Of a stretch of 64,000 nt of DNA, positions 14,480 to 27,300 are shown in pieces; position 1 is the first letter of the stretch, and each line of letters starts with the position of its first letter. Both the position numbers and the translations under genes were made by a program. The DNA comes from Monosporascus cannonballus. Its lineage: Eukaryota > Ascomycota > Sordariomycetes > Xylariales. The stretch covers positions 124,001 to 188,000 of the forward strand of contig QJNS01000099.1 in assembly GCA_004154925.1 (NCBI GenBank), given 5' to 3'. Below the pieces are notes generated by a model. The model was given only the letters and a program-made list of their open reading frames with translations, searched no databases and was not told the DNA's origin.

Positions 14480-17400
14480 TCGCCCGTATAAAACCTAAAA
14501 AGCCGGAGCCCTATAACGGGAAAAGCAATTTTTAAACTTTTTTAACTTAGGCATAAATTTACTTTTGCTTTTTAGACCTTAATAATCCAGCGGATTAGGT
14601 TTTAATAATAAAAGCATACCTAACGAAAAATACAGTTAACTAATTTAAACCTATCATAAGAAATTTTCTAAAAATAAAAAAATTAAATAAGGAAAACTTT
14701 ATTAATAAACTTTTTTTATTCTATACTAATTTCGAAAATAAAATACGTAACAATTCGGCAATCCAGATAAAAAATAATTTACGGCCTAATAATTTCTGTA
14801 ACTTTAACAAAAAAGATTTATATCTAAATACGCCGTAACCTTTAAAAGCTTTACGGTTAAAACGAAATAAGAAAATAATAAAACCGATATCTTTATCGAT
14901 ATATTTTATAAAAAATTAAAAAATGATATTGTGAGAATACAGCCCCTATGAGGATTAGGCTGGTAGCCGACCAGCCACCGACCAGCCACCGACCTACTCA
15001 CTAGTATAAATCCACCATCTGGCAGCTAGTGGAAAACACCAGATAGAAGTAACCTAATACACTTACTTCTTGGAATCTGCTCTACGACTGGTCGGAGATC
15101 ACCTCACCCAGCTCACAGCTATCCATTATCTTACAGATATAAAAATAAAATTATTTGAATTAAGCGATTAATTATCCTGGACCGATATATTATAAAGATA
15201 ATCAAGATTAATAATTAATAATTTAAAAACCGATAAAAAAAGAATAGTACGCTTTACGTTCGAGATATAATAAGTTTAACCAGAGGAAAAAACAAAACGC
15301 ACCCTTTACTTTTTACGGAATAGCGCCAGAACCTATGGAACTCGGCGTTACCCACCGATAAAACTGGAGCCAGATTAAGTGCTTTAATTATAACAAAATA
15401 GAATATAAAGTTTACAAATGCAAAAAGTCTAAAAAGCCACGATAGAATAACTGGACCCCTATATCGGAAAAATAATTTAAGAATAATTAAAGAAACGATA
15501 GCAAGGCCATTAATATAATCTAAGCCAAGTACATATCAAGCTTATAGCAAAAGGTTTAACAAAAACCATTATAATAAGAAATCCGACGAAAAATGCGAAA
15601 AACTAGGAAATTAACTTAACAAATATCGCGAATATAGTAAAAGGCATTATAAGAATAATTACGCAAATGTCAGAATTAGATAGAAAAAATTTGTTTCGGA
15701 ATACCTAATCGATACGGCAAAATATACGCTATATATTATTAACGACGAAAATATCCCGATTGCGAAAAATAAAAGCAGCATATTTATAAACGAATTATCT
15801 ATATATATTATAAAGTATTTAAATTTTTAAATCGTACTGGAAATAACAAAAATAACTAATAATAATATCGATATTTTCGAACTATAGCCCTAGGAAACGT
15901 TTAATAATTAGCCGAAACAAAAAACTGGCTTAAAAAATAATATCTACAAAAAACCCCTTTTATTATTATAGATAATATAATTATTAAACGGAAAAAAAGT
16001 TAATTTAACGCATAATAAAAAAATTACCAGAAAATTATTACGGATTTTTATTTTCAATTAATATTTATTACGGATTTTAAAAAAAAAGTTATTAAGAAAA
16101 AAATACATTAATTTATAAAAATTTTTAACCCGATAATTAAAACGACGTACAATAAGATATAATCGCAAACATAAAAGAACAATTTATTCGATAAAGAAAA
16201 AAACTATAGCAAAACCAAAAATAACTAATACGGCTTAAAGGAATAATATGCTAATAACAACAATAAATATAATAGCCTAACGCGTTAAACAAAAAAATAT
16301 AAGTAAAGCTCGATAAATTTAAATAGGAATTAAAAAAAAGTTATTTATAAAAGAATCGTAAAATAACAAAACGCAAAGAAATTAAAAGGAACTTTTAAAA
16401 AAGGTTTTAAACGCAATAATAAAAAATGTTAATAATCTTATTACTTTGAAAATATAAATCGAAACATTAATATATTGTAATAATAAACTGCAAAATTTTG
16501 GGCAGAAATTATATTACGTTAAATATAATTAATAAACTTAAACAGCTATGGAAATATAAGTTAAAACCTTATATAACGACGAATATCGAAATTAGGAATT
16601 TGCTTACGATAACGGAAAAATTATACGCAAAATTAATTATTTCGAGGTTTTTTTCAAAAAATAATACCAAATAATTAATTTCGATATCGTTTTATTTAGA
16701 AATTACGATATAATCTTAGGATTACCATAAATACGTTAATATAGAATTTTAATTAATAACGGGACTGGCCAAATAAGGTTCGCTTTATACTTTATTAACA
16801 GATAAAAAAATTAAAATCTTAATATTTAATCGATAATAACGACAAATGTAAGCATAAAGATATAACAAAAACTTTATTATCCAAAAAAATAAAACATAAA
16901 AACGAAAATAGGTATTAAAAAAGAATACGACGTATTGTTATTATTATTAAAACAAAATTAAGATAATTAAATAACGATTTAAAACAAAAGAAATAATAGT
17001 TTCAAAAGTTAAAAAATTTAACCAATATGCTATTATAATATTATAAATATAAGCAACTTTTTAAAAAGGAGTTTGATACGAAATTATTAGAACATAACGA
17101 ATAAGATTATAAAATAATTTTTAAAAAAAGATTTTCGACGAAGTTTTACCTTATTTACAATTTTAACGGAAACGAATTACATACTTTTAGAAAATACCTA
17201 GAAAATCGGCTACAGAAAAAATAAATTCGATTTTCGAAATTACTAGCAAAATATTTAATATTTTTCGTATTTAAAAAAAAGAAAAATTACGATTTATAAT
17301 TAATTATCGATAATTAATTAATATTATTACCCTTAATTACGGAAATAAAAAACTGACTTTATAGAACCAAATAATTTATAATATTTAATTTTAAAAATAA

Positions 17401-19850
17401 ATATAACCTTATTAAAATTAGAAAAAGATACGAATAAATAATAATCTTTAAAACGAAATACGAATTATTTAAGTATTTAATTATATTAATAAAACTTATA
17501 AACCTATTAATAATCTTTCAGCAAATAATTAATTCCGTATTACGAAAATATCTCAATATTTTCGTTATGTGTTATCTCGACAATATTTTTATTTTTTTTA
17601 AAAATAAAAAGAATATATGTAAAATATATTTATAAAGTTTTTCAAACTTTATAAGACGTAAGGTTACTTGTTAATACAAAAAAAAGTTAATTTTATAAGC
17701 AGGAAATAAAATATTTAAAATATATTATTATTTCAAGATATATTAAAATAAACCCCCAAAAAATCGTTACAATTATAAAATAACAAACGCCAATAACTGT
17801 TAAAAAAATACAAATATTTTTTGGATTCGCTAATTATTATAGGAAATTTATTCGAAACTTTAACAAAATAGTTATACCCTTAACGAATCTTACGAAAAAA
17901 AAAAGAAATTTAAATAAATGCCAAATACGGAAAAAGCATTTTAAAATATTAAGTATATAATTACCAGCAAGCCAGTACTAATTATATACGATCCAAACCG
18001 CTCCGTTAAGCTAAAAACCGATATTTCGAATTACGTATTAAACGTAATAATCGGATAACGAAATAATTAAAACAAATTATATCTTATTATTTTTTTTATA
18101 TACGTTAAAAAAAGCCAAACTTTAATACGGTATTTTAAATAAAAAACTTATGGCTATTATTATAGCATTTTAAGAATTTAGGTATTTTCTAAAGGGAAAT
18201 TTGTACAAAATTAAGGTTTATACGAATTATCAAAATCTTACTCGATTTATTATAACTAAGGAACTTATAGAACAATAACTTCGTTACGTAAAAAAATTGG
18301 CGAACTTCGACTTCGTTATTATTTATAAAAAAGGTTTAAAAAATAACAAAATAAATACATTAAATAAGCAACCAAATTTTGAAACAAAATTAATTAAAAT
18401 TAATTATATAATTTTTGATACCATTACAAAAGAATATTTACGCTTACGATAACTTGCAACAATTTGGATAGTACCTGACGATATATATTAGAAAATTTAA
18501 TAACATAACGATAATTTTTTAAAAAATAAAAAAACGAATAAAATATAAATTTTAAAGGAATATTAAAAAGGTTTAGTCCGAAAAATATACGAATATTAAT
18601 TATACGAATATCCAAAGATTTATAAAACCTGAAAATGACTTTAACGTATATATTTTTTTTCCATAATAAATTTAATAATACAAAAAATTATATAATAATA
18701 TAATTTTTGCGTTAAAGTAAAAATTCGACGATATAAGCCATACGGAAAATTACAACTATTATCAGTCGTAAAATAACCATAATACTTAGTTATATTCGAC
18801 TTTATTATTAAGTTTCTTATATCAAAAAATCCAGCTACAAGAATATATTATAACAGTATTTTCGTAATCGTCAATCGATTTACGAAATTTTCTTATTTTC
18901 TACCATATTATAAGGACATAAACGCCGAACAATTAACATACATTTTCTTTAAATATTTTTTTAGTATATACGGATTATTAATAGAAACTATATCAAATAA
19001 AGAATTAATTTTCGCATTTAAACTTTAACAAGGCCTTATAATATAAATCGACCTAAATCACAAATTATTTAACGTATTTAAACTATAAACAAATAAATAG
19101 ATAAAACGAATAAATCAAATTTTAAAAACTTATTTACGATGTTACATTAATTATAAACAAAATAACTGAGTTAAAAAATTATTAATTGAATATTTGGCTT
19201 ATAATACCAGTTATTACGAAAGTATTAAAATAATACTTAAAAATGCAAATTTTGGTTTTATTTTATAAATTTATAAAAAAGTACGTAACGATAGTCCAAT
19301 TAATATGAAATTAATCCTTATATCAAAATAATTACGATGATTATATCAAAAAATAAAGACAGAATTAAAATTCGTACGGAATTAAATAAACAAATATTAT
19401 AATTAAAAAAAGTTAAAAAAAATTAATTTTCGAAAAAGGCGAACTAATTTTCTTTGCTATAAAAAATATTTAAATAAAAAAAACCTAACAAAAACATTAA
19501 TTTCAAATATATCGGTCTATATAAAATCGCCAAGAAAATCTTAAAAAACAATTATTAATTAAAACTTCCGCCAAAAATTAAACTTTATTTAATTTTTTAT
19601 ATTTTCTTATTCGAATTAATAACGAATATAATCAAAATATATACGGTACAAAACAATATGGAAATAAAAAACAAATAAGCATATAAAGTAAAAAAGTTTT
19701 TCGATATATAGAAACAAAATAAATTTACCCAGTACCTAATTAAATAAAAAAACCATCCGGATCCCGAAAACATCTAAAAATCTGCTAAGAACCTTATTGG
19801 TATTTAACGCCTGTTAAAGAACTTTTACCGGCAATAACGGACGCGTCTTA
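14480..19850 (+). pseudogene. Degenerate gag-pol of element D
   Basis: Order of recognisable parts: gag with KPKKPEPYNGK near 14,480-14,520; a zinc knuckle at 15379-15420 reading C-F-N-Y-N-K-I-E-Y-K-V-Y-K-C, where the second Cys and the His of CX2CX4HX4C have become Tyr; RT from about 17,200; RNase H to about 18,370; integrase; then a chromodomain remnant near 19,730-19,800 (YLIK-stop-K, then HPDPEN). Stop codons are dense. The Cys-to-Tyr, His-to-Tyr and Trp-to-stop changes are single C-to-T or G-to-A transitions, as expected for RIP. The 206-bp insertion further breaks gag. Confidence 0.85.
14930..15135 (+). repeat. Short TG...CA repeat, copy 1 (possible solo LTR), inserted in gag of element D
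   Basis: 206 bp, from TGTGAGAATACAGCCCC to ...TATCTTACA, flanked by the direct 5-bp repeat GATAT (14925-14929 and 15136-15140). A second copy with a different duplication lies at 37472. Its base composition is close to normal, although it sits in a heavily mutated element. Three near-copies of a CCGACCAGCCA-like motif lie near its start. TG...CA ends and a 5-bp duplication fit an LTR. No internal region is seen, so the parent family is unknown. Confidence 0.85.
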
Positions 19851-20502
19851 ATTAATAGCCGACCAATTGGTAACCGGGATATCGAGCCAATCGGCCGCGA
19901 TATATATTAACGTAATAACTATAACGGCAGCTTTTAATTATTCTTGTTTCCGACGTTTTTGTTTCTTTAATTCGTCTAACGATTAAAATCTACGTTATAC
20001 CATAGTAACGCCTTTCGAACGAATTAACGCCTTTTATTTACGTAAACGAATAAAACGAAAAAAAACTTTATTTATCTTTTTTTAATGCCAACGTTAAACC
20101 TTAAAGTAAAGCCGCTAAAGTTTTAATAATTATTTTTTAATAAGCGCTTTTTTATATTCTAAGCGGTAATATTCGCGATAAATATTTTAAAGAAAAAAAT
20201 AAATACGCCGGTACTATTACAAAATCGACCTTAATTAACATATTCCTTATACTTTAAAATATTTTCCATTATTTTACACCTTATGTTTTTCGAGAAACAA
20301 TAAAAGCAAAGTATAATTTCGTAACTAAATTCGTTAAAGGCTTTTATAAGATCAATACGACGAACGGTAAAAAAACGAGAAACGCAACGAATTTTAGAAA
20401 TACGAAATGACATGATTAAAAGCAAAAAAAAAGGACATTTACCGAACGAAAAAAAGAAAAAAAAAGAAATTTTGAGGGCAAGATTTTGGGAGAAAAAAGT
20501 CG

Positions 20503-20876
20503 TATTACGACCTAACAAGCTTCGGCTTTTAAAAACGGTTAAACAAAGATTATACGGATTACTATAAGTTACGTAACGGTGATCATTGTTAAGCCAGTGA
20601 TCAGAAATAATTAAAGGAGATTATAAGCGATTATAATCATTACCAGCGATATAATTATAAGTAATTAAGCCAAAAAGGAGAAAGATATATACGTTCATTA
20701 TTTCTATAATTTAAATAATTTCAGTTTGCAATATAATATCGTTACTTAAAGCACCTTTAATATTACGAAACGTAATACGATTACTGTATTTATTATTCAG
20801 ATTCCTATGATACTCCTGCTAACATAAACCCGTACGATTAAGGTTTAATAGTTGGTTAAACCGCCTAGCCGTCATA
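20503..20876 (+). repeat. 3' LTR of element D
   Basis: Starts TATTACGACC (mutated from TGTTACGACC) and ends GCCGTCATA, followed directly by the TATCG duplication. It is closely similar to the LTR at 13939 apart from transitions. Confidence 0.9.
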
Positions 20877-23165
20877 TATCGTTCTTAAATAAAAATCTTA
20901 AAGTAATTAATTTCGCATATAATTTTCCCGTTATCGTAAACGAATTCTTAACTTTCGGTATTCGTCGTTATATAAAGTTCTGACTTATATCTTTATAATA
21001 ATTTAAAGTTATTAATTATATTTGGTATAATATAATTCCCATTTAAAACTCCGTAATCCACTATTACGATATACTAATACGTTCCGATTCGTATATCCAA
21101 AGTAATAAGGTTGTTAACGACTTTTATCGTTATATTTAAAGCCCTTTTCAGAAATTCTTTTTAATTTCTTTAGATTTCGTTATCCTACGGTTTTCTTATA
21201 AATAACTTTTTTCTTTTAATTTTTATTCGAATCTGTCGAATTTTATTTATATTTTTTCGTTTAACGCATTAAGCTGCTATATTGGTCGTTATTGCCGGCG
21301 TATTTTTTGTTCAAATCGTATTAATTATTTTTAATTCTGTTATAAGTCTTTTCTCTATTAAATAAATTATTTTCTTATATTTTTATTTACAACCCATTTT
21401 ATATTATTTTAATTATTATTTTAAAGATTTTTTACAAATTAACGTATTTTTTTCTTAATAACTTTCCTTTTTTAAAAATCTATAATAATTGTCTAACAAT
21501 ATTTTTATCATAGGTTAAATTAACTCTTTTTCCGTTTAATAATTATATTATTAAAAATAACAAAAAGGGTTTTCTTATAAACATTATTTTTTTTAAAACT
21601 AGTTTTTTATTTCGGCTAATTATTAAATATTTTCTCGGGCTATAATTCAAAAATATTAATATTATTATTTATCGTTCTTATTATCTCTGGTACGGTTTGA
21701 AAAATCGAACTTTTTATAATACATACGGGTAATTCGTCCGTAAATATATTATTTCTATTTTTCGTAATTGGGATATTTTCGTCGTCGACAGTATATGGCA
21801 TATATTTTGCCGTATCGATTAAGGATTCCGAGACAAAATTCTTTTATCTAATTCTAATATTTGCATAATTATCCTTATAATACTTTTTATTAAGTTCGTA
21901 AGATTTCTTAAGCCAGTTTTCTGGTTTTTCGCATTTTTTATCGAATTTTTTATCGTAATAATCTTTGTTATATTTTTCGCTATAAGGGACTTAATATATA
22001 CTTAAGCTAAATTATATTAATGGATTTACTTTCGTCTTTTTGGTTTTCTCTGGATTATTCTTTAGATATTAGTTTCCAGTTACTTTAACGGAGTTTTTTA
22101 GGTGCTTTATATTATGTTACCTTATGTTCCATTTTGTTATAATTATAACATTTAATCTGGCTTTAGTCCTTCCTATAAGTGGTTCCTAATTCTATAAGTT
22201 CTAGTTTTATGCCGTAAAAAATGTTATTACGTTAAGAAACGCTGGTATTAGCTATATATCGGGGTTTGCTATTATTTTTTTAATGCCTTTAATACGCTAT
22301 ACGTATTATCGATCGTTAATTTTAATTGTTATAAAGATATAATCCGATAAATAATTAAGCCGGTTAAGCTTAAAATTTTTTTGTACCTTTTTTTAGGCCG
22401 TTAAAAATTTGGCAATTAATATTTCTTATCCTTAATTTAGCTTAACGGCGAATTAAATTAATATATTGCTGTACCTGGATATTTTTTTATCTTAATTATT
22501 AAATCTATATTTTAGTTTTTATTTTTTATTTAGTATTTCGAAAACTTTCGTTAATATTTATTCGAATTATTTATATTCGTTATAAACTTATATTATTTTT
22601 TCGTTTCGTTTTTCGATTAATAAGGTAATATATCTTCTTATAACGGGCTTAAATTAAATAACCGTATTCTTAATAAATTATTTAATTACGAACTTAATTT
22701 ATATAATAAACGTAATAAGTTAAATACAAAATATCCGAAATATATTTAGTATTAAATTAAAAATAATTATAACTTAATTAAAATTCCGTCGAAAAATTCT
22801 AGTTTAAAAAGTTTAAAAGTTTTTTTCGGTTTTTTAATAAAATTTAACTAAATAACTTAATTTATTCGAAAAAACTTTTTAATATCGAGGGCTTTTTTTT
22901 TCTTATATTTTTTATAGGCGGCTTAAAAAACGCTATAAAATAATAATTATTTTTTTAAAGCTGAAAAATACGTTTATTTAGAATATTTAGTCGTCGAAGA
23001 ACTTTTTTGCAAAAAAAATAAGATTTTTTTTTTCTCAGATTTTATTTTAATATCCGAGTAATCAAAAACTTAATAAATAAGTTATTTAGGTTATTTATTA
23101 ATAAATATAATGTTAATCGATATTATTTAAAATTTAACAATATTATTAAATAAAAATTTATAACG

Positions 23166-23533
23166 TATAACGGTTAAAAGGTTTAATTAATTATTAAATT
23201 TTAATCGTACGGATTTATATTAATAAAAATATTATAAAAATTTGAATAATAAATAAAATAATTATATTATATTTTATAATTTTAAAAATACTTTAAATAA
23301 CAATATTATATTATAAATTAAAATTATATAAATTATAGAAATAATAAACGTTTTATATTTATTTTTTAACGTATCGAACCCGGTTTTATAAGCTTTATGA
23401 TCGATTTTATCGAGCCTGGCTTTATGGGCTTTACGACCGATCCTGTTAAGCTATTACGTGACTTGACTCATATGGCTTAGTCATTTTCTTGTTGCGACCG
23501 TTTCCCGAGGCCGCAGCCTATTAGGTCATAACA
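23166..23533 (-). repeat. 5' LTR of element C
   Basis: Plus-strand reading begins TATAACGG (mutated from TGTGACGG) and ends GGTCATAACA. It holds two 36-bp U3 units. The right-hand part keeps more G and C than the left. Confidence 0.85.
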
Positions 23534-23768
23534 TAGGCCCTATTCTTCGTTTAATAGGAAAAAAAATTAAATATATTTTATCCGGCGGTATGCCTAAAAA
23601 TATTAACTTATTGCGAAACGAATTATGAATTAGATTTTAATTATTATTACGTAATACCGTATTCGGCATTAAGCCGTACCGCCGATTAATTCTTTATAAA
23701 ACCTTTCTCGTTTATATGTACCGGCATTTTATATATCAAAAAATCCTTTATACCATATTTAGCAGTTA
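23534..23768. other. Spacer between elements C and E with a block repeated at 30661
   Basis: A block at about 23598-23690 is similar to 30661-30749 on the other side of element E. In one frame both copies read ILTYC-K/E-TNYEL and then NYYYV. The rest is AT-rich without a recognisable gene. Confidence 0.5.
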
Positions 23769-24156
23769 TGTTACGACCTGACAAGCCACGGCCTCCAGGA
23801 ACGGTCGCAACAGAAAAGGCCAAGAAAACTATGTAAATCAGGTTACGTAACGGATCACCAATTCATAAATGGTAAGCCAGTAAGCCGGATTACCAACTTA
23901 CAGATAATAAGTTAGTAAGCCGAATCATTAATTTATTAGTGGTAAGCCAGCTGACGGAACAAAGATATATATATTTATTAGTCCCATAATTTAGATAATT
24001 TTAATTTATAATATAATATTATTATCTAAGGTATTTTTGATATTACGAAACGTAATACGTTATTATATTTATTACTTAGATTTCCATAATATTCCTATTA
24101 ATATAAACCCGTTAACTTAAAATTTAATAATTAGTTAAACTGTATAGTTCGTTATA
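23769..24156 (+). repeat. 5' LTR of element E (three U3 units)
   Basis: Starts TGTTACGACC and ends GTTCGTTATA. Three tandem ~35-bp units occupy about 23,850-23,955, each ending in AGCCAG or GTAAGCC-like sequence. Confidence 0.88.
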
Positions 24157-24329
24157 CGTTACAAATTTTTATTTAATAATATCGTCAAATTCTAAGTAAT
24201 ATTTAATATTGTCAAAATGTCGACTAGCGCTTAGGAAAGCCTTATTTAACAGCGTTAAGTTCGAATTCGGAAGCTGAAAAAAAAATTCGATAACTTAGGG
24301 TTACGCCATCTGCCTAATCTTTTTTTATT

Positions 24330-27300
24330 TGAATAAATCCTAAAAAGCCAGAACCTTACGATAAAAAAGGTAACCCTTAAACCTTTTTAACGTAAGTACG
24401 AATTTACTTTTGTTTTTTAAACCTTAATAATTTAGCAAATATGGTTTTAATAATAAGAATATATCTAATAAAAAATGCAATTAATTAATTTAAACTTATT
24501 ATAAGAAATTTTTTAAAAATAAAAAAACTAAATAAAAAAGATTTTATTAATAAAACTTTTTATTTTATATCAATTTCGAAAACAAAATACGTAATAATTT
24601 CGGCAATCCGAATAAAAAACGATTTACGGCTTAATAATTCCTATAACTCTAATAAAAAAACCGGTATTTAAATAGGCCGTAACTTTCAAAAGTTTTGCAG
24701 CTAAAGCTGGATAAGAAAATAATAAAGCCGATATTTTTATTAACATATTTTACAAAAAGCTAAAAAATAATATAAAAAATAAGATTATTCGGATTAAATA
24801 ATTAATTGCCCTAAACCGGTATATTATAAAGGTAATCAAAATCGACAATCGACAATTTAAAAAACGATAGGAAAAAAAAAACAATATATCTTACGTTCGG
24901 GATATAATAAATCTAATCAAAGAAAAAAACGAAACGCACCTTTTACTTTTTACGGAACGGCGCCAGGACCTATAGAACTCGGCGTTACCCATAGATAAAA
25001 CTAAAGCCAAAGTAAATGCTTTAATTATAGCAAAATAGGATATAAGGTATATAAATGTAAAAAATCCAAAAAGTTACGATAGGATAACTAAATACCTATA
25101 CCGGAAAAACAGTCCAAAAATAATTAAAAAAACGATAACAAAACCATTAACATAATCTAAGCCAAATACGTATCAAGCTTACGACAAAAGGTCCAATAAG
25201 GACCATCACAATAAAAAATTCGACGAAAAATACGAAAAACCAAAAAGCTAACTTAATAAATATCGCAAATATAATAAAAAGCATTATAAGGATATTTATG
25301 CAAATACCAGAACTGGACAAAAAAAATTTGTCCCGGAATACCTAATCGATACGGCAAAATATACGCCATATATTGTTAATAACGAAAATATCCCGATTAC
25401 GAAATATAAAAACTGCATATTTACGAACGAATTACCCGCATATATTATAAGGGATTCGATTTTCCAAATCGTATCAGAAATAACAAAAATAGTAAATAAT
25501 AATATCGACAGCTTTAAACTATAACCCTAGAAAATATCCAGCAACTAGTCGAAATAAAAAGCTGGCCTAAAAAAAGCAATACCCGTAAAAAACCCCTTTT
25601 GTTATTATAGATAATGCGATCACCAAACGGAAAAAAGTTAATTTAACGTACGGTAAAAAAATATTATTAAAAAGTTATTACGAATTTCCATTTTTAATTG
25701 GCATTTATTACGGATCTCCTAAAAAAAAGGTTATTAAGAAAAAAGTACGTTAATTTATAGAAAATCTTTAAAACAACGACTAGGGCGACGTATAATAAAA
25801 TATAATTACAAATATAAAAAAACAATTTATTCGATAAGGAAAAAAATTGCAAAAAAACCAGGAATAACTAATACGACTTAAAGGAATAATACGCTAGCAA
25901 TAATAATAAATATAGCAGCTTAACGCGCTAAATAAAGAAATATAAGTAAGGCTGGATAAATTTAAATAAAAATTAAAAAAAGGTTATTTATAAAAAAGCC
26001 GCAAAATAATAAAACCCAGAGAAATTAAAAGGAATTCCCAAAAAAAGCTTTAAATACGACGATAGAAAACGTTAATAACCTTATTATTTTGGACATACGA
26101 ATCGGAACGTACTGGTACACCGTAATAGTGGATTACGAAACTTTAAACAGAAATTATATTACATTAGATATAGTTAATAAATTCAAACTGTTATGAAAAT
26201 ATAAGTTAAAACCTTATATAATAACAAATGCCGAAGGTTAAAAATTCGTTTACGATAACGGAAAAATTTTACGCGAAATTAATTACTTTAAGATTTTTAT
26301 TAAAAGATAACATTAAATAATTAATTTCGATATCGTTTTATTTAAAAATTACGATATAATCTTAAAATTACTATAAATACGTGAATACGAAATTTTGATT
26401 AACGGAAAAACTAATTAAATAAAATTCGCTTTATTTCTTATTAATAAATAAAAAAAGAAAAAAATTAAAATCTTAATATTTGATCGATAATAACGACGAA
26501 TACAGATATAAGGATATAATAAATACTTTATTACCCAAAAAAATAAAATACAAAAAAAATAAGCATTAAAAAAATATGACGTATCGTTATTATTATTAAA
26601 GCGAAATTAAAGCAATTAAATAACGATTTAGAATAGTAAAAATAATAGCTTAAAGAATTAGAAAATCTAATTAATATATTTTTATAATATTATAGATACG
26701 AACAGTTTTTCAAAAAAAAACTTAATATAAAATTATTAGAATATAGCGAATAAAATTACGAAATAATTTTTAAAAAAGGATTTTCGACAAAGTTTTACTT
26801 TATTTATAACCTTAATAAAAATAAATTATATATTTTCAAAAATATCTAGAAAATTAATTACAAAAATAAATAAATATAATTTTCGAAATTATTAGCTAAA
26901 TATCTAATATTTTTCGTATCCAAAAAGAATGAAAAATTATAACTTATATTTAATTATCGATAATTAAATAACGTTATTATCAAAAATCGAATATTATTAC
27001 CTTTAATTACGGAAATAAAAAACCGATTTTATGGAACCAAATAATTTACAGTATTCGATCTTAAAAATAAATATAATTTAATTACAATTAAGAAAAAGTA
27101 CAAATAAAAAATAATTTTCAGAACGAAATACGAATTGTTTGAATATTTAATTATATTAATAGAATTTACGAACGTACCAGCAATCTTCCAGCAAATGGTT
27201 AATTACGTACTACGAAAATACCTCGATATTTTCGTCGTTTGCTATTTCGACGATATTTTTATCTTTTTAAAAACGGAAAAAAATATATGCAAAATACGTT

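Larger units (their letters stand above)
13939..20876 (+). mobile_element. Element D: complete-length Ty3/gypsy retrotransposon nested in element C
   Basis: LTRs at 13939-14310 and 20503-20876 (372 and 374 bp, TG...CA type, mutated at the ends) are flanked by a perfect 5-bp duplication TATCG at 13934-13938 and 20877-20881. The element lies in the minus-strand gag-pol region of C, so it is younger than C. A 206-bp repeat later inserted in its gag at 14930. A 3' extension of about 650 bp lies between the chromodomain and the 3' LTR. A 95-codon minus-strand open frame near 20,231-20,518 runs into the LTR and has no coding signature. Confidence 0.93.
9790..23533 (-). mobile_element. Element C: minus-strand Ty3/gypsy element split by insertion of element D
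   Basis: LTRs in minus orientation lie at 9790-10160 (3' LTR) and 23166-23533 (5' LTR). The internal sequence runs on the minus strand through 10161-13938, stops where D begins, and resumes at 20882-23165. Removing D plus one copy of TATCG restores a continuous match to D's own gag-pol region near 16,620-16,760. The two internal pieces add up to about 6.06 kb, close to the internal length of D. The bases outside the two LTRs (GAAAG and TAGGC) do not form a duplication, so either the flanks have decayed or the two ends come from different copies. Base changes are of RIP type throughout. Confidence 0.85.

Noticed and set aside
9785..23538. Target-site duplication for element C
   Set aside because: The bases outside its two LTRs (GAAAG and TAGGC) do not match, so none is claimed.
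23769..24156. CRISPR-like array (three ~35-bp units)
   Set aside because: The units are contiguous without spacers and lie in the U3 of an LTR in a eukaryotic genome.
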